Source: Solenopsis invicta
Lineage: Eukaryota; Arthropoda; Insecta; Hymenoptera; Formicidae
DNA length: 64,000 nucleotides
Direction: 5' to 3'
NCBI RefSeq assembly: GCF_016802725.1
Contig: NC_052670.1
Span: 15,901,641 to 15,965,640 of the forward strand
Shown here: one piece after another, positions 21,001-33,000 of the stretch
How the letters are laid out: the number at the start of each line of letters is the position of its first letter
How positions within the stretch are numbered: the first letter of the stretch is position 1
Notes under the pieces: model-generated
What the model saw: the letters and a program-made list of their open reading frames with translations, nothing else
Told to the model about the DNA's origin: nothing
Database searches by the model: none
Program-made: the position numbers and the translations under genes

Positions 21001-24000
21001 CTTCGAGCGTACTAGACAACGTCCTAGCGCCCTACTCTACGTCGCTTAATCAACAATCGTTCTTCTGTAACAATAGAGGTAAAAAGAGTAATTTTTTCCC
21101 ATTTTCATTTTATTGAATAACTTTGTTTATAATTAATATTTTTTTTATTGAACCTTGAACGATTACATTCGTCAGAGTTTGACAGATTCTAGACTCAAAG
21201 TAATAAAATATTTATTATTTATGACGTGATTTATAAACATCTAGTACACTGCATAATCGGTGGAAGAAAAAAAGTGATTGTAATATAGCTATCCATAAAA
21301 ATAATTAAAAAAAATTTGGGTAAAACTTTACAAAAAGGGAGCAGTCTCTGACTACCTTGACCTTGACATATGTTATCAATAGGAAGGTACTGAGTGACAT
21401 ACAAAAAGTTTTTAGTAATGCTCACGTCTTATTAAAAAAATATTATCAGAGAAAGAAAAAATAGTTTTTTTTAATTATTTCAGAAAATATTTATTTTACA
21501 AAAAAATGTGTTAAATAAAAAATGAAGTTTGTAATAAGCTCTACAAATAAGGTTTTATAAAATATCATTTTATCTCTGTTTAACATTAAACAACAAACAT
21601 AAAATAATGTTTTTAATATTTTTAAACATCGCTTTTTAGAATGACAATCGATTTATCGAAGAAATATTTTGATATAAAAATTGCGCTTCAAAAACCATAT
21701 TAATAAAATTTCATGTTATTGTTTTAACTTTGTATAACTCAAAATGTATACGGCCGAATAAAAAGTTAAAAAACAAAAAACACTCGAGTGTATGTACTTT
21801 TGTGTGATAATACACTCAAGTTTAAGAATAATAAGGAAATATATGTAATTAAAGGTTAAAAGTGTACCTTGGAAAAGTTTAAAAAATGCTCAAAAGTAAA
21901 AATGCCTTATAACAATTGTCAGTCATTATGTATTGGCATATTAGCATTAGAAAACGGCGAGTTATTAAACGAATAACTCCATAAGCAATTGTTAGAATAC
22001 GTCACTTAATACCGAAAATAATAAGGGTAGCCATATTGTCGACAGTAGCCATAATACCCTCTTCTCCTCTACTAATACAAGGATAAGTTAAAAATTATTC
22101 GCACTTTTGCTAGAACACGTTTTTAAATTTGTTACACTGCGTTCCGGGCAAGCAGGCTTCAAGTTAGCACTAGGGTCCCATAATCAAAGCTGGACATTGA
22201 TTGCGTTAGTTTGTTTACCGCTACGAGCGTGTAAATATGGTCGCTCCGCTAGAAGGAGAAACAGAGAGCTGTAATACGATTTCTTTGGTTGGAAAAAATG
22301 AAAAGTGCTGAAATTTATCGGAGGCTTTCAGTACAATGCGGGAACAGTGCTTTACAACGTAGAAGTGTATATGAATGGATCAATAAGTTTAAAAGTGGAC
22401 GCATAAGTGTGACATACGAAGAGGGAGCAGGACGCCCGTCAACTTCCATCACCGACGAAAAGATTCAGCAAGGTCAAAACTTGATACTCTTAAAACAGAC
22501 ATATTGTGTTAAAAGCCTCCAAATTTCAGCACTTTTTACTCCTTTCGACCAAAAAAATCATATTACAGCTCTCCTTCCTCCTTGGTGCAAACTTTTAGCG
22601 GAGCGGTCATATTTACACGCTTGTAGCGGTAAATAATCTGACGCGATCAAGGTCCAGCTTTAATTATGGGACCCCAGTAGTGCCAATTTAAAGCCTGCCT
22701 GCCCGGAATGGAGTGTGACTAACTTAAAGACGTGTTCTAGTAAAAGTGCGGATAATTTTGACTTACCCTAGTAGATATTGGAAATATTTAATCATCATTT
22801 TCTCGGGAATGCTTAAGTTTTGCAACGAACGGCTTTACTACTATAAAGGTGTGAGTGAATACTACATACCATAAAATTTTATTAAAATCGGTGATATACA
22901 TCTTGAGAACTCTCCTTATCAGTAACTATCGCGAATTTTGAAAAATGTTGGAGGACTTTTGTTCAGTTTGTCTTGTTCTATCAACCCACGAGACTAGGGG
23001 CGAACTTTTTCCTTGCATGCTATATTAACCGGAATAATACAGACTTTTTCTTTTTCCTCCCTCCTTCCCTTTTTCCTGTCTTCCTCTTCTTTTCTCTCAA
23101 TGAATATATACATAACATGTAAAAATATGAGAACAGTGAAATAACATTAAATAGAAATTTTATAGGTTTTCATGCTAATAATCTTTGATGATTGCAAGTA
23201 AATTTTTACAAAACTTATTAATTATAGTAATTGATTCTTGTGTTCATGTTATTAACTCTAAATCTACAAATATCTTTTAAAAATAAACAAATTGTTTATG
23301 TCATCAGAATTCTTTCGAAAGCATTAAGATACTTTTAGAACTACTTGATAATTATCACAAAACTATCAAAACTGTCAAAAGTCTATCAACATCTAATTTA
23401 TGTACTACAAAATTAGGTTTTTTTGAGAGATAACAATATTATAAAAATAAACAAATTGTTTATGTCATCAGAATTCTTTTGAAAGCATTAAGATATCTTT
23501 AGAAGTATTTGATAATTATCAAAGAACTATCAGAACTGTCAAAAGTTTGTCAGCATCTATCTATAGAGCATAGATCTTATAGTAGTTCTATGGTATAGAT
23601 TTAGACGCGTAATCAATATTAAAGACTGCGTAGCAACACTTCACGATTGTTTACGAGCGGCGTCGTGGCGTGTTATTGACGCAATTGCAAATAACATTTT
23701 TTTACCAAATTATAAGTTATTTAATTTTAACGAATTTCAATTCTGTGTTATTTTAAAATAAGATAACTCGGGTTCTAATTATCATACGCAGTAAATGACT
23801 AAACAACGCATTTTTTTTTTAAATCTGAAATTACATAGCTGAAAATGCTATTTTCTATATTACAGTTATAAAAAAAGTATTTTTTGTAATTGTTATTTAT
23901 TATAAACAATAAAAATATTAAATAATATACATGCATTCTCTTATCACGTCGTGCGAGTAACGTAATGATAACACGATAAGCATGGTGTGATACTCATTAC

Positions 24001-27000
24001 ATAATCCCAGTTGCATAATCCCAGATAACACAGAACATTCTATGGATATCTATGAATGTATTATGGATATTCATATAAATGTTCATAAAACGTTTATAGA
24101 CATACATAGAAAAATTGTGTGTTATCTGGGATGTAATTTATTGCGCTCGCACGCATGCTCCCAGCCATTACATCGAGGACAATATAAGCTCGCATAAATT
24201 GTTATTTGGTATATCTCTCTATTTAATATTAAATTTTTGAACTAATTAATTATTTATTTATTTATGATCTTCGTGTAACTAGGAAATGCGATCATTCAAT
24301 AACTTTTATTTATGGTTATAAACATTTTAGATTAAATGTCGTTAACAATTACAAATTTATACATATAATACGAGTATGTTTTGTTTCCACCAATCAATTG
24401 ATTAATTTAATTCATACTATCAATATTCATATGATTATTCTATATAACTGTATCTATCTAACTTCTACTCTGTAGATAAGAATATTATAAAGATGTTCCT
24501 ATTAATTATAGTTGAGAACCTTTGAAAAATGCATGGATAATAATATATCTATCCTAACATTCCTAAATCGGAGAATGTAAACCAAAAGATATATGCCAAG
24601 AGATATACCCAAGAATTTGGCTTATATCCTATAGCATTACCATTAATTTTTATATACATTTAAATATCAATAATTATTAATGCAAAAATAAAGGAGGCTT
24701 ACCTTCTCATTCGGATCTCTGTGGGTATCCCTCAATCCTCTTAAATTTTTACGCTTTTTTATAACGATCTCCAGGCAATTGTGTTTGTGTTCCCGTCTGG
24801 ATCTCGTAGAATATTCTTTTATCTGCCATAAGTATTTTCAATAGTCATCACTTAAGCAGCCGCAAGCGACACGTGTGTTCTGTTCGATGGTTCGTTACAA
24901 AGTCACACGAAGCCAAAAACTTTAAAATCCTCTTAAGATAAGATCCTCTTATCTTCTTTAATCTCACCCAGATAGATAAATGTTAGTATATTGTCCGCGT
25001 ATTGATGAAATTTAAAGATTGAAAATTTTCCATAAATACGTTAAAATGCGTCCTTGTATAATATAAATGTAATCAACATATAAAAAAGATTTAATGCTGC
25101 AAAAATTATGGCAATATGTTACTTATTTAATTAGAATCGATCAGAGTGTGATTAATCTTATATATGTTTGTGACATATAACATACAAAAGGTTTTTGATG
25201 TTGCAAAAATTGCGGCAATATGTTGCTTATATAATCAGAAATAGGCTATGATTAAAACTTTAGTTAAAAACTTTTTTTTTTTTAGTTTTTAAATAAATTT
25301 TATTATTCTTATAGCTTAATCTGTATTTATTATTTTCCATATGATTCTATTTTACTAATTACAATTACGCATTATTTTACAATTTTTGAAACGCATTGGC
25401 AGGATTCAAACTTAAGATTTTGGAACAATAACTTAATACGCTAACACTGAAGTAATCGTATACTTGTGATATCGTTAATAAAAAGTTATATTTGAATACC
25501 GTGCGAACACTTTCACTCCTTGATTATTTAGTCTTAAATATTTTTAAAATAAACTATATAAACTATATAATTAATTAAACCTGTTCCTGCCCATAGCCAA
25601 ACTAGTAAAGATAGTCAAAAAATAATTGAAAATGGTACCGAAACATGAAAAAAACATTATTGATGTAAAAAGCATGTTGCAAATTTAATTTTGCAAATAA
25701 ATGTTATAAAGAAATTATTAAAAATTAATTGTAGAGGAAATCTGATTGTGCCAATCTATTCTACGGGAAAAATTACTAAAGAAACATACAGGGTGTTCCA
25801 AAAATACGCGGAAAATTCTCGGGGGCTCACTTCTCGTGTCAAAACAAGAAAAAATCCCATGACCATGTGTCCGTAAATGCACTATTTCTGAGATACAGGG
25901 CGTCGCAGGTGAAATCCACAAAATGTGATATGATATTTATTATTAATTAGTAGAAAAAATTTAGTAAAAAGAATTATTACACAGTAAATGTTTAAAATGG
26001 CCACCTGTCCTCTCGATACATCTGTGAAATCTCCGAATTATAGATTGCCTAATTTGTTTGAAAATTTTTGAAGTATCCTTAATCTTCTGACAACTATCTA
26101 CAATTCTTTGTCGCAGGATATCGACGTTGGGAGGAGGTCACTTTGAACATTTGTGAAATAATTAAATTTTTTTTACTAATTAATAATAAATAAATATCAC
26201 ATTTTGTGCATTTTACTTTCGACGTCCTGTATCTCAAAAATAACGCATTTGCAGACACATGGTCATGGAAACTTTTTTCTTGTTTTGACGCGAGGAGTGT
26301 GCCCCCGAAGATTTTCTGCGTATTTTTGGAAAACCCTGTATATGCTTTCTTAATTGTTACAACTGTTATAAAAAAATTAGTAGCAAAATTGATTTTTGCA
26401 ACGTGCTTTTTATGTCAATAATGTTTTTTTACGGTCTCATTTCCAATTGTTACTTTTTAGCTATTTTTGCTGATCTAGTCGTGGGTTAAAATAAAAAGTA
26501 ATTTTTTGTCTATAAAAAAATAATTGTTTTAAATTTATCAAATAATTTAGTTAAATTTTGCTTATTTAAAAGTAAGAATCTGCCTAAAAAACATTAAAAA
26601 TGTAAAAAAAAGCGCCAGGCGCCATATTTTTGTTATTATATAAAACCAAATCAAATCAAACCAAATCAAACCAAAACCGCAATGAATAAAACCAAATATA
26701 ATACTATCAAAAAGAAGTAAAATCAAAAATATTTCAAGTATATTTATTACCGATAGGGTGGGAGTATTTTTACCACGTTGCAATTGACCATCAGCCACTT
26801 ACAGTGTTAAACAGTGGAAAAACTTTAAGCACCAGTCACTTTTAATAGTCAATCGTAATGTGGTCAAACGGGACCGATGAGTAGCAAATTATGTGACAGT
26901 TAAAATCAAAGATGAGCAATCTCTAGCAGCAGCATACTTTACGCGCTTGTTTTTTTTTTTATAACTGATACCGTTAAAATTATTTTTTATAACGATTTAG

Positions 27001-30000
27001 TAATAATGTTATAATTTTTTATAATAATTATTATTTATATAATATCAAGTACTTTTTCATTATTTTTTGTAATGCTATAGTAAATTACGAGATTTTAAAA
27101 TTACATTTGATGATTAGTATTAAATGTAATAATAAATATTGTAAAAATTTTAACTAAGCTATTCTATACATTTAACAACCTTATCTTTATGTTAAACTTA
27201 TCTAATAATTTTTCTCATTCTTTAATTTTTAGCATACTGTATTTTGTAGCATCATTTTTACCGAAACTTGGATTAATTTTGTCAAATATTTTTATCGAAC
27301 CTTTTCAAACTATTCTTAATTGAATAATTTTTGTAAATGAATCGTGGATCGTTTGCGTAAGAAAGCGAAACTTTATTCTAGTATATCTGGCGACGGCTCT
27401 CTTTACAATGCACGTGCAACCGAGGTAAAAAGGGAAGTGATACATACAACGACACGGCAGCGACGAACATAGAGACCGCGTGCGCATCGCGAGAACATGA
27501 ACATCCTACAATGTAGATCGTTGATCAATTATCGACAATTCATCTGCGACTTGCGACCCGTACAAACGTCGTCCGCGAATCAACGCCTGGCTGAGCAATT
27601 AGCTATCAATCCCCCACTTTGCGAGGTCCAGGCCTACCTTCCTTAGACAATGGAAATGAACGATCCGTTTCAACCCCTTGGTCATTACGTCCGCAGGGTT
27701 CTCGTTGGATGGTACGTATTGCAATTCCAACAACCTGTCCTCAATCTTCTCCCTGACGATGTGATAGGAGATGTCTATGTGTTTCGTCCGACTCTTTTCT
27801 ACCTTGTTTTTGGAGAAGTCTATGGCTGCCCTGTTGTCACAAAACATCTCAAAACCTGAAAAATAATTACAAAGCTTGAGTTCGAACAAGAACATATTTA
27901 GCCACATTATCTCCTTGACTCCAATTGACATTGCCACGTATTCTGCTTCCATCTTTGAGGCCGACAGGCAAGTTTGCTTTGTCGACGGCCAATTGACAAG
28001 GTTTCCGCCCATCACCACTACGGTCCCGGAGTAAGAGTGTCTGTCGCCCTCGTCTCCGGCCCAATCTGCGTCACAGTACACTTGTATTTTTTGCTTGTCT
28101 TCGGCCTTGTAGGTTATTCCAAAGTCTCTGGTTTTGCTCAGATATCGCAAAACGTGTTTTGCTTGATGCCAATGCAGTTTTCCTGGATTCGAGTTGAATT
28201 GCGATAACTTTGAAGTTGCGAAGGCTATGTCCGGCCTTGTACATTGAGGTACATTAGTGAACCTATTAGTTCCTTATATGGTACATTTGACATTTCCTTC
28301 TTCTCCTCGTATTTCTCCGGGCTATCCCTCTTGCTAATTTTTATTCCAGGATCTAAGGGTGTTGCAGCCCCCTTGCAATCTTGCATATTGTGTTTCTTCA
28401 AAATTGATTCGATGTAGGCACGTTGAGTAAGTTGCACTGAATTTGCTTCTTTCCAATCTAGCTTCACTCTCAATACGTGCTGCATTTCGCCGAGATCTTT
28501 GATCTCGTATTTCTTTCCAATAGTTTCGATTGTTTCCGTGATCGAGTTTGGCTCGTTCGAGAATATAAAAATGTCGTCTACGTATATGATTGCCACTAGT
28601 GAATGTCCCTTTATATACGTACAGCTTGACGACTTGAGTCTCTCGAACCCCATCTCTATAAAAGATTCGTTTAGCTCCTCGTTCCAATTTCTTCCGGATT
28701 GTTTTAGTCCGTAAATCGGGCGCAGCAACTTAACTGTACCCCTTTCTCAGCGTCGGGTGAGGTTGGCAACTTCACGTATATGTCCTCTTGTAATTTTCCA
28801 AATAAGCGTTTTTATGTAAATAAACGTCGACATGTCTCGTATACCGCATTGATGTTCAGCTGATAATGCCAGCAGTAGTCTGATCACTGAAAAGTTCGCT
28901 ACGAGGGAGTATGTCTCGTTGTAGTCAGTTTCCCTCCTTTGAGCAAAGCCTTGCGCCACCAATCTGGCTTTGTACCTCGTGATACCGCCGTCAGCATTTA
29001 TCTTCAACTTGAAGACCCACTTGCTTCCGACGCATTTTTGGCCTTCCGGTAATTCAACGTCCTTCCAAATTTTTCTCTGTGTTAAATTGTCTAGTTCCTC
29101 TTTCATGGCGCGCTTCCATCGTTTCGCTTGCGGGGATGCTAACGCCTCATGGATATCTTGTGGTTCATTGATTTCTATCAAGTTTGCCTCTATGTCGCTT
29201 TGCACACTCGAGCATTCGTCTTCGAATAATCGTTGTATTTCGCTTGGTTAGGGCTTTTCTTTTCTCCCGTATGGGTTGTCTTCTTTGGTCTATCCCTAGG
29301 AGTTCTCTCAGAGCCTTGCGCCCTCACTATCTCTTGTTCTTCGGGAGCGCTGTCAGTTTCCTCTCCTGATTCTTTTGGCCCTTTGAGCGAGTTTTTACTG
29401 CGGCTGTCCGGTGATCCTGTTTTTTGCGGCGATTCTGTCTTTTCCATGATTGAGATGTGATCGTCCTTAGGCCAAATTTCGTCGTACTGGAAGGTTTGCT
29501 TCACTCTTCCGTAGATCCATTCGTATCCGATCTTGTCTTTTGCGAATTTGACATGCTTCGTTATGATCACGTCTCCCTTCCGTAGGCACCACAATCGATA
29601 ACCTTTTGTCTGTGCAGCATAACCGACCAGTATGCATTCGACTGCTCTATCATCGAATTTCTTTCGCCCTTGATCGGGCAGTCGGGCGTAAGCTAAGCAA
29701 CAATAAACTTTCAAGTGGCGTACGCTCGGTACTCTTTCGCTCCACACTGTGAACGGTATTTAGTCGTTAATCGTTGGATGGCATACTCTGTTTCTGATGT
29801 ATGCCGCAGTATTTATCGCTTCGGCCCGGAATTTTTGCGGCATGCTGACTTAAGCATTGATCTCGTCAAGTCCAATAATGTCTGGTTGATCCTTTCGGCG
29901 ACTCCATTCATCTGTGGCGTCTCTACGTTCGATTTTTCATGATGGATGCCTATAGATCTGAAAAATGTCGACAACTCTTTATTACAATATTCCAGACCAT

Positions 30001-33000
30001 TGTCTGTTCGAAATCTCTTTACTTTCTTGTCTTTCTCGCGTTCTATTCTAGTAATATAATTTTGTACGCAAGTTTTGACTTCTTCTTTAGATTTTATGCA
30101 CATTACCGTGACGTTGCGTGAAAAGTCGTCCGTAAAAGTTATGAAGTATTTGCTCCCACTTATCGATTTCACAGGCATAGGACCGCATAAATCTGAGTGG
30201 ATTAGCTCGCATACGTCTCTTGTTTGTCTCGACTTTAATTTTTTGCACGCGACCTTTGTGGTTTTTCCAATACAGCATTCTTCGCATGTATACTTGTTCA
30301 TTTTGGCCTCTTCCAGCCCGACGACGCGGTTCCCTAGTTTCTTTAGCGTAGTGTTACTAACATGGCAAAATCTTCGATGCCATAAGTCATCATTGTCAAT
30401 TTTTACCGCGTTGGCTTCTATTAGCAAATCTTCCGGAATATCCCGATCTATTTCTACTTTTAGTACATATAAATCATTTTGTCTTTGAGCTTCGCATATT
30501 ATTTGTTTGGTACGAACATTTCTAATTTTTACTTTCCCGTCTCTTACTAAAATTTCTTTCCCTTTTCTCTCTATTTGCGACGGATGTTTTCAGAAAGATA
30601 TTGCCCATACCTTTAGCTCGCAGCGTTGCTCCGATCTGTTTATTTGGATCCGCTGCTGTGTTGATTACCTCGGAATCCATCTCTCGAAAGTTTGAGAACC
30701 AATCTCGCCGCTTACATACATGATGCGTGCTCCCGCTGTCCTCGATGTCAACGTTGTTCAAGGACACTAGAAACGCGTCGTAGTCTTTCTTGGTCTTCCC
30801 GCCAAATATTTTGTAGCTTTTATTCTTCCTTAATCGGCAGTCTCTCGCGAGATGACTGATTTTCCTGCAATTAAAACAAGTAAGAGATTTATTTTTCTTG
30901 TTACCTGTTATTTTGGTCCTCTTATCATTGGCCCTCTTGTTTGTGGCTAATGCTTCCTTCGGCGGTTCTGCTTTGTCGTCGAGTCTAGATAGCCGTCTAT
31001 CATATTCTGCTAGTAGAACTCTTTTCACCTCCGCCGACATAAATTTGTCATCCGGCAAGCTTGCTAATGCCATGTTCAGGTTTTCGTAGCTATCTGGGAG
31101 TCCAGCTAATAGCGCGTATGCCAAGTCTTCGTCTCTCACTTCTGCGCCTGCGTCTCTGAGGTTAGCGGCTGCGATCTTCGCTCTCGCGACGTACGAGGAC
31201 ATATTCTCTTCGCTCTTCATTTGCAGGTGGTAAAATGCCTTTTTCAGTTGCATAATTCTCACTCTCGACTTGGGCTCGTGAATCTGTTCGAGTGTCCGCC
31301 ACGCTTCGGCCGCATTCTGACAATCCTCTATGTGCACTTGTTGATCTATCTCGAGGCTCAGGCCTATGGCCGCCATCGCCTTATCATCGTTCGTTTGATG
31401 TACCTTCTTCTCGGCTGGAGTGACGGCTCCATCTGTCTCGATCTTTCCGAGTGCGTAATCAAACAGTCCCTTGCCCTTTAAAAACCACTTCATCTCAATT
31501 TTCCATGTCCGGTAATTTCTGTCGGTCAGCTTCTCGACCAGGGCTTCGGCTTTACTGTTCGTAGCACTCGCCATTGTCGATTCTTCTCGCACGATCCTCT
31601 CTCGGATTTCTCATTCTTATTTTCAGTCTTCTGGCTCCAAAGACGTCTCGTTTTTCTTACGCTCTTGAACGCCCTGGGCCCATAACCGTTGTAAATGAAT
31701 CGTGGATTGTTTGCGTAAGAAAGCGAAACTTTATTCTGGTATATATTTGACGACGACTCTCTTTACAATGCACGTGGAACCGAGGTGAAAAGGGAAGTGA
31801 TACATACAACGACACGGCAGCGACAAACATAGAGAGCGTGTGCGCATCGTGAGAACATGAACATCCTACAATGTAGACCGTTGATCGATTATCGACAATT
31901 CATCTGCGACTCGCGACCCGTACAAACGTCGTCCGCGAATTGACGCCTGGCTGAGCAATTAGCTATCAATTTTTATTTTTTATTTATGCAAAATAAGATT
32001 AAGAAGCTTTTTGTCAAGATTCTTCTTTTTTCTTCTGTTAAAGTGCCCTTAAAAAACGTTACGCGGTTTCTATATTGTACTGTACAACTATAATTAAAGC
32101 AATTCAATATTATTGATAAAGAGAACTTAACTAATTGTGAGGCGATATTACTTACGGCATTTAATAAAGCGTTTATCTCATTGTGATAAGAACTCCATGA
32201 TATGAGTGTGTGACAATATTTTATTTTATCTAGGGGAGACCGGGGCAAATTGTTAGACCTTTTTTTCTTTTGTGTATCCTGAGTCCTATATTAATTTAAA
32301 AAAAGAAAAAACATGAGCCGGTTTGAAAGGTTGAACCTTCCCCTTCACAATGCCGATATAAATAGAACATGCAAATGTACTTGCTTTAAAGTACGTATAA
32401 AAATGTCGACCAATGTCAAGAATTAAGAATAGCCCCAAGCCCGGGGTAATTCGTAACTAGTCCGGGAATATTCCGAAATTTGTATTTTAAGTTGAAAGTC
32501 TGTAAAAAAGCTGTTGTTAAGACTTTCTTTTATTTAAAAAAGGATGTAGGTATACAAAAAACAAATGCAAACATACACGTTTGCATGTTCTTTTATGCCA
32601 TCGGTGTGACAGATTTCCTAACCTCACAAGTGTCAATCTTTAACACTTTATAACTTTTTACCTGCTTAAGAGCAACGATTTTATATTCATATTCATGTTC
32701 TATGTACTAAAAGACACAATATTATCAAGTTTGAACTAAATCAATGAAGAACTTTACCTCAATGTTTAACTCTGCGTAGCGCAGACGTTCGTAACACAGC
32801 CGAAGGGTTAGAGTTACCCAACTTAGGTTAGGCGTTGCAATCAGTATTAACGAATCGCCCCGGTGCTCGGTATTACGAATAGCCCCAACATCAACTGTGC
32901 GCATTATTGCGTATGATCGACAAAAATAGACATCACACAGCAAAAAGTAAACCCGAAATGTTTCAAATACGTTTAACTGGACACGATACATTCAAAGTTT

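Larger units (their letters stand above)
20012..21071. mobile_element. Foldback element with tRNA-like TIRs
   Basis: The TIRs run for about 140 bp: left from GTTAGAGAAAAACGATTGT, right ending acaatcgttcttctgtaac. Within each TIR lies a tRNA-like sequence reading inward, so two Pol III-type units face each other. The interior is AT-rich with a decayed cysteine-rich coding relic on the minus strand (20540-20812). Confidence 0.75.
19730..23015. mobile_element. Large foldback element (family R2) with nested inserts
   Basis: 19730-20008 is complementary to 22771-23015: both carry gatgtatatcaccgatttt or a near copy and ttactcacacctttacagta-like blocks. The left arm also has the phrase gtgcggtgggtagggaaa shared with the foldback copy at 48150. 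Between the arms lie, in order, the tRNA-like TIR element (20012-21071), an R1 copy (21140-22078) and a mariner-like MITE (22080-22769). Confidence 0.7.
25260..26560 (-). mobile_element. tRNA-headed palindromic repeat, copy A
   Basis: In reverse complement this copy matches 43090-43870 (copy B) over the tRNA-like part, the sequence on both sides of it, and a palindromic block containing cattattgatgtaaaaagca. Here the palindromic part is interrupted by the MITE at 25799-26338. Confidence 0.6.
27332..31968 (-). mobile_element. Copia LTR retrotransposon 2, decayed
   Basis: LTRs of 277 bp (27332-27608) and 279 bp (31690-31968) start TGTAAATGAATCGTGG and end AGCTATCA and differ at several positions. 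A 5 bp target duplication, atttt, flanks the element (27327-27331, 31969-31973). The coding region is broken into at least six frames, so it is older than Copia 1. Confidence 0.95.
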
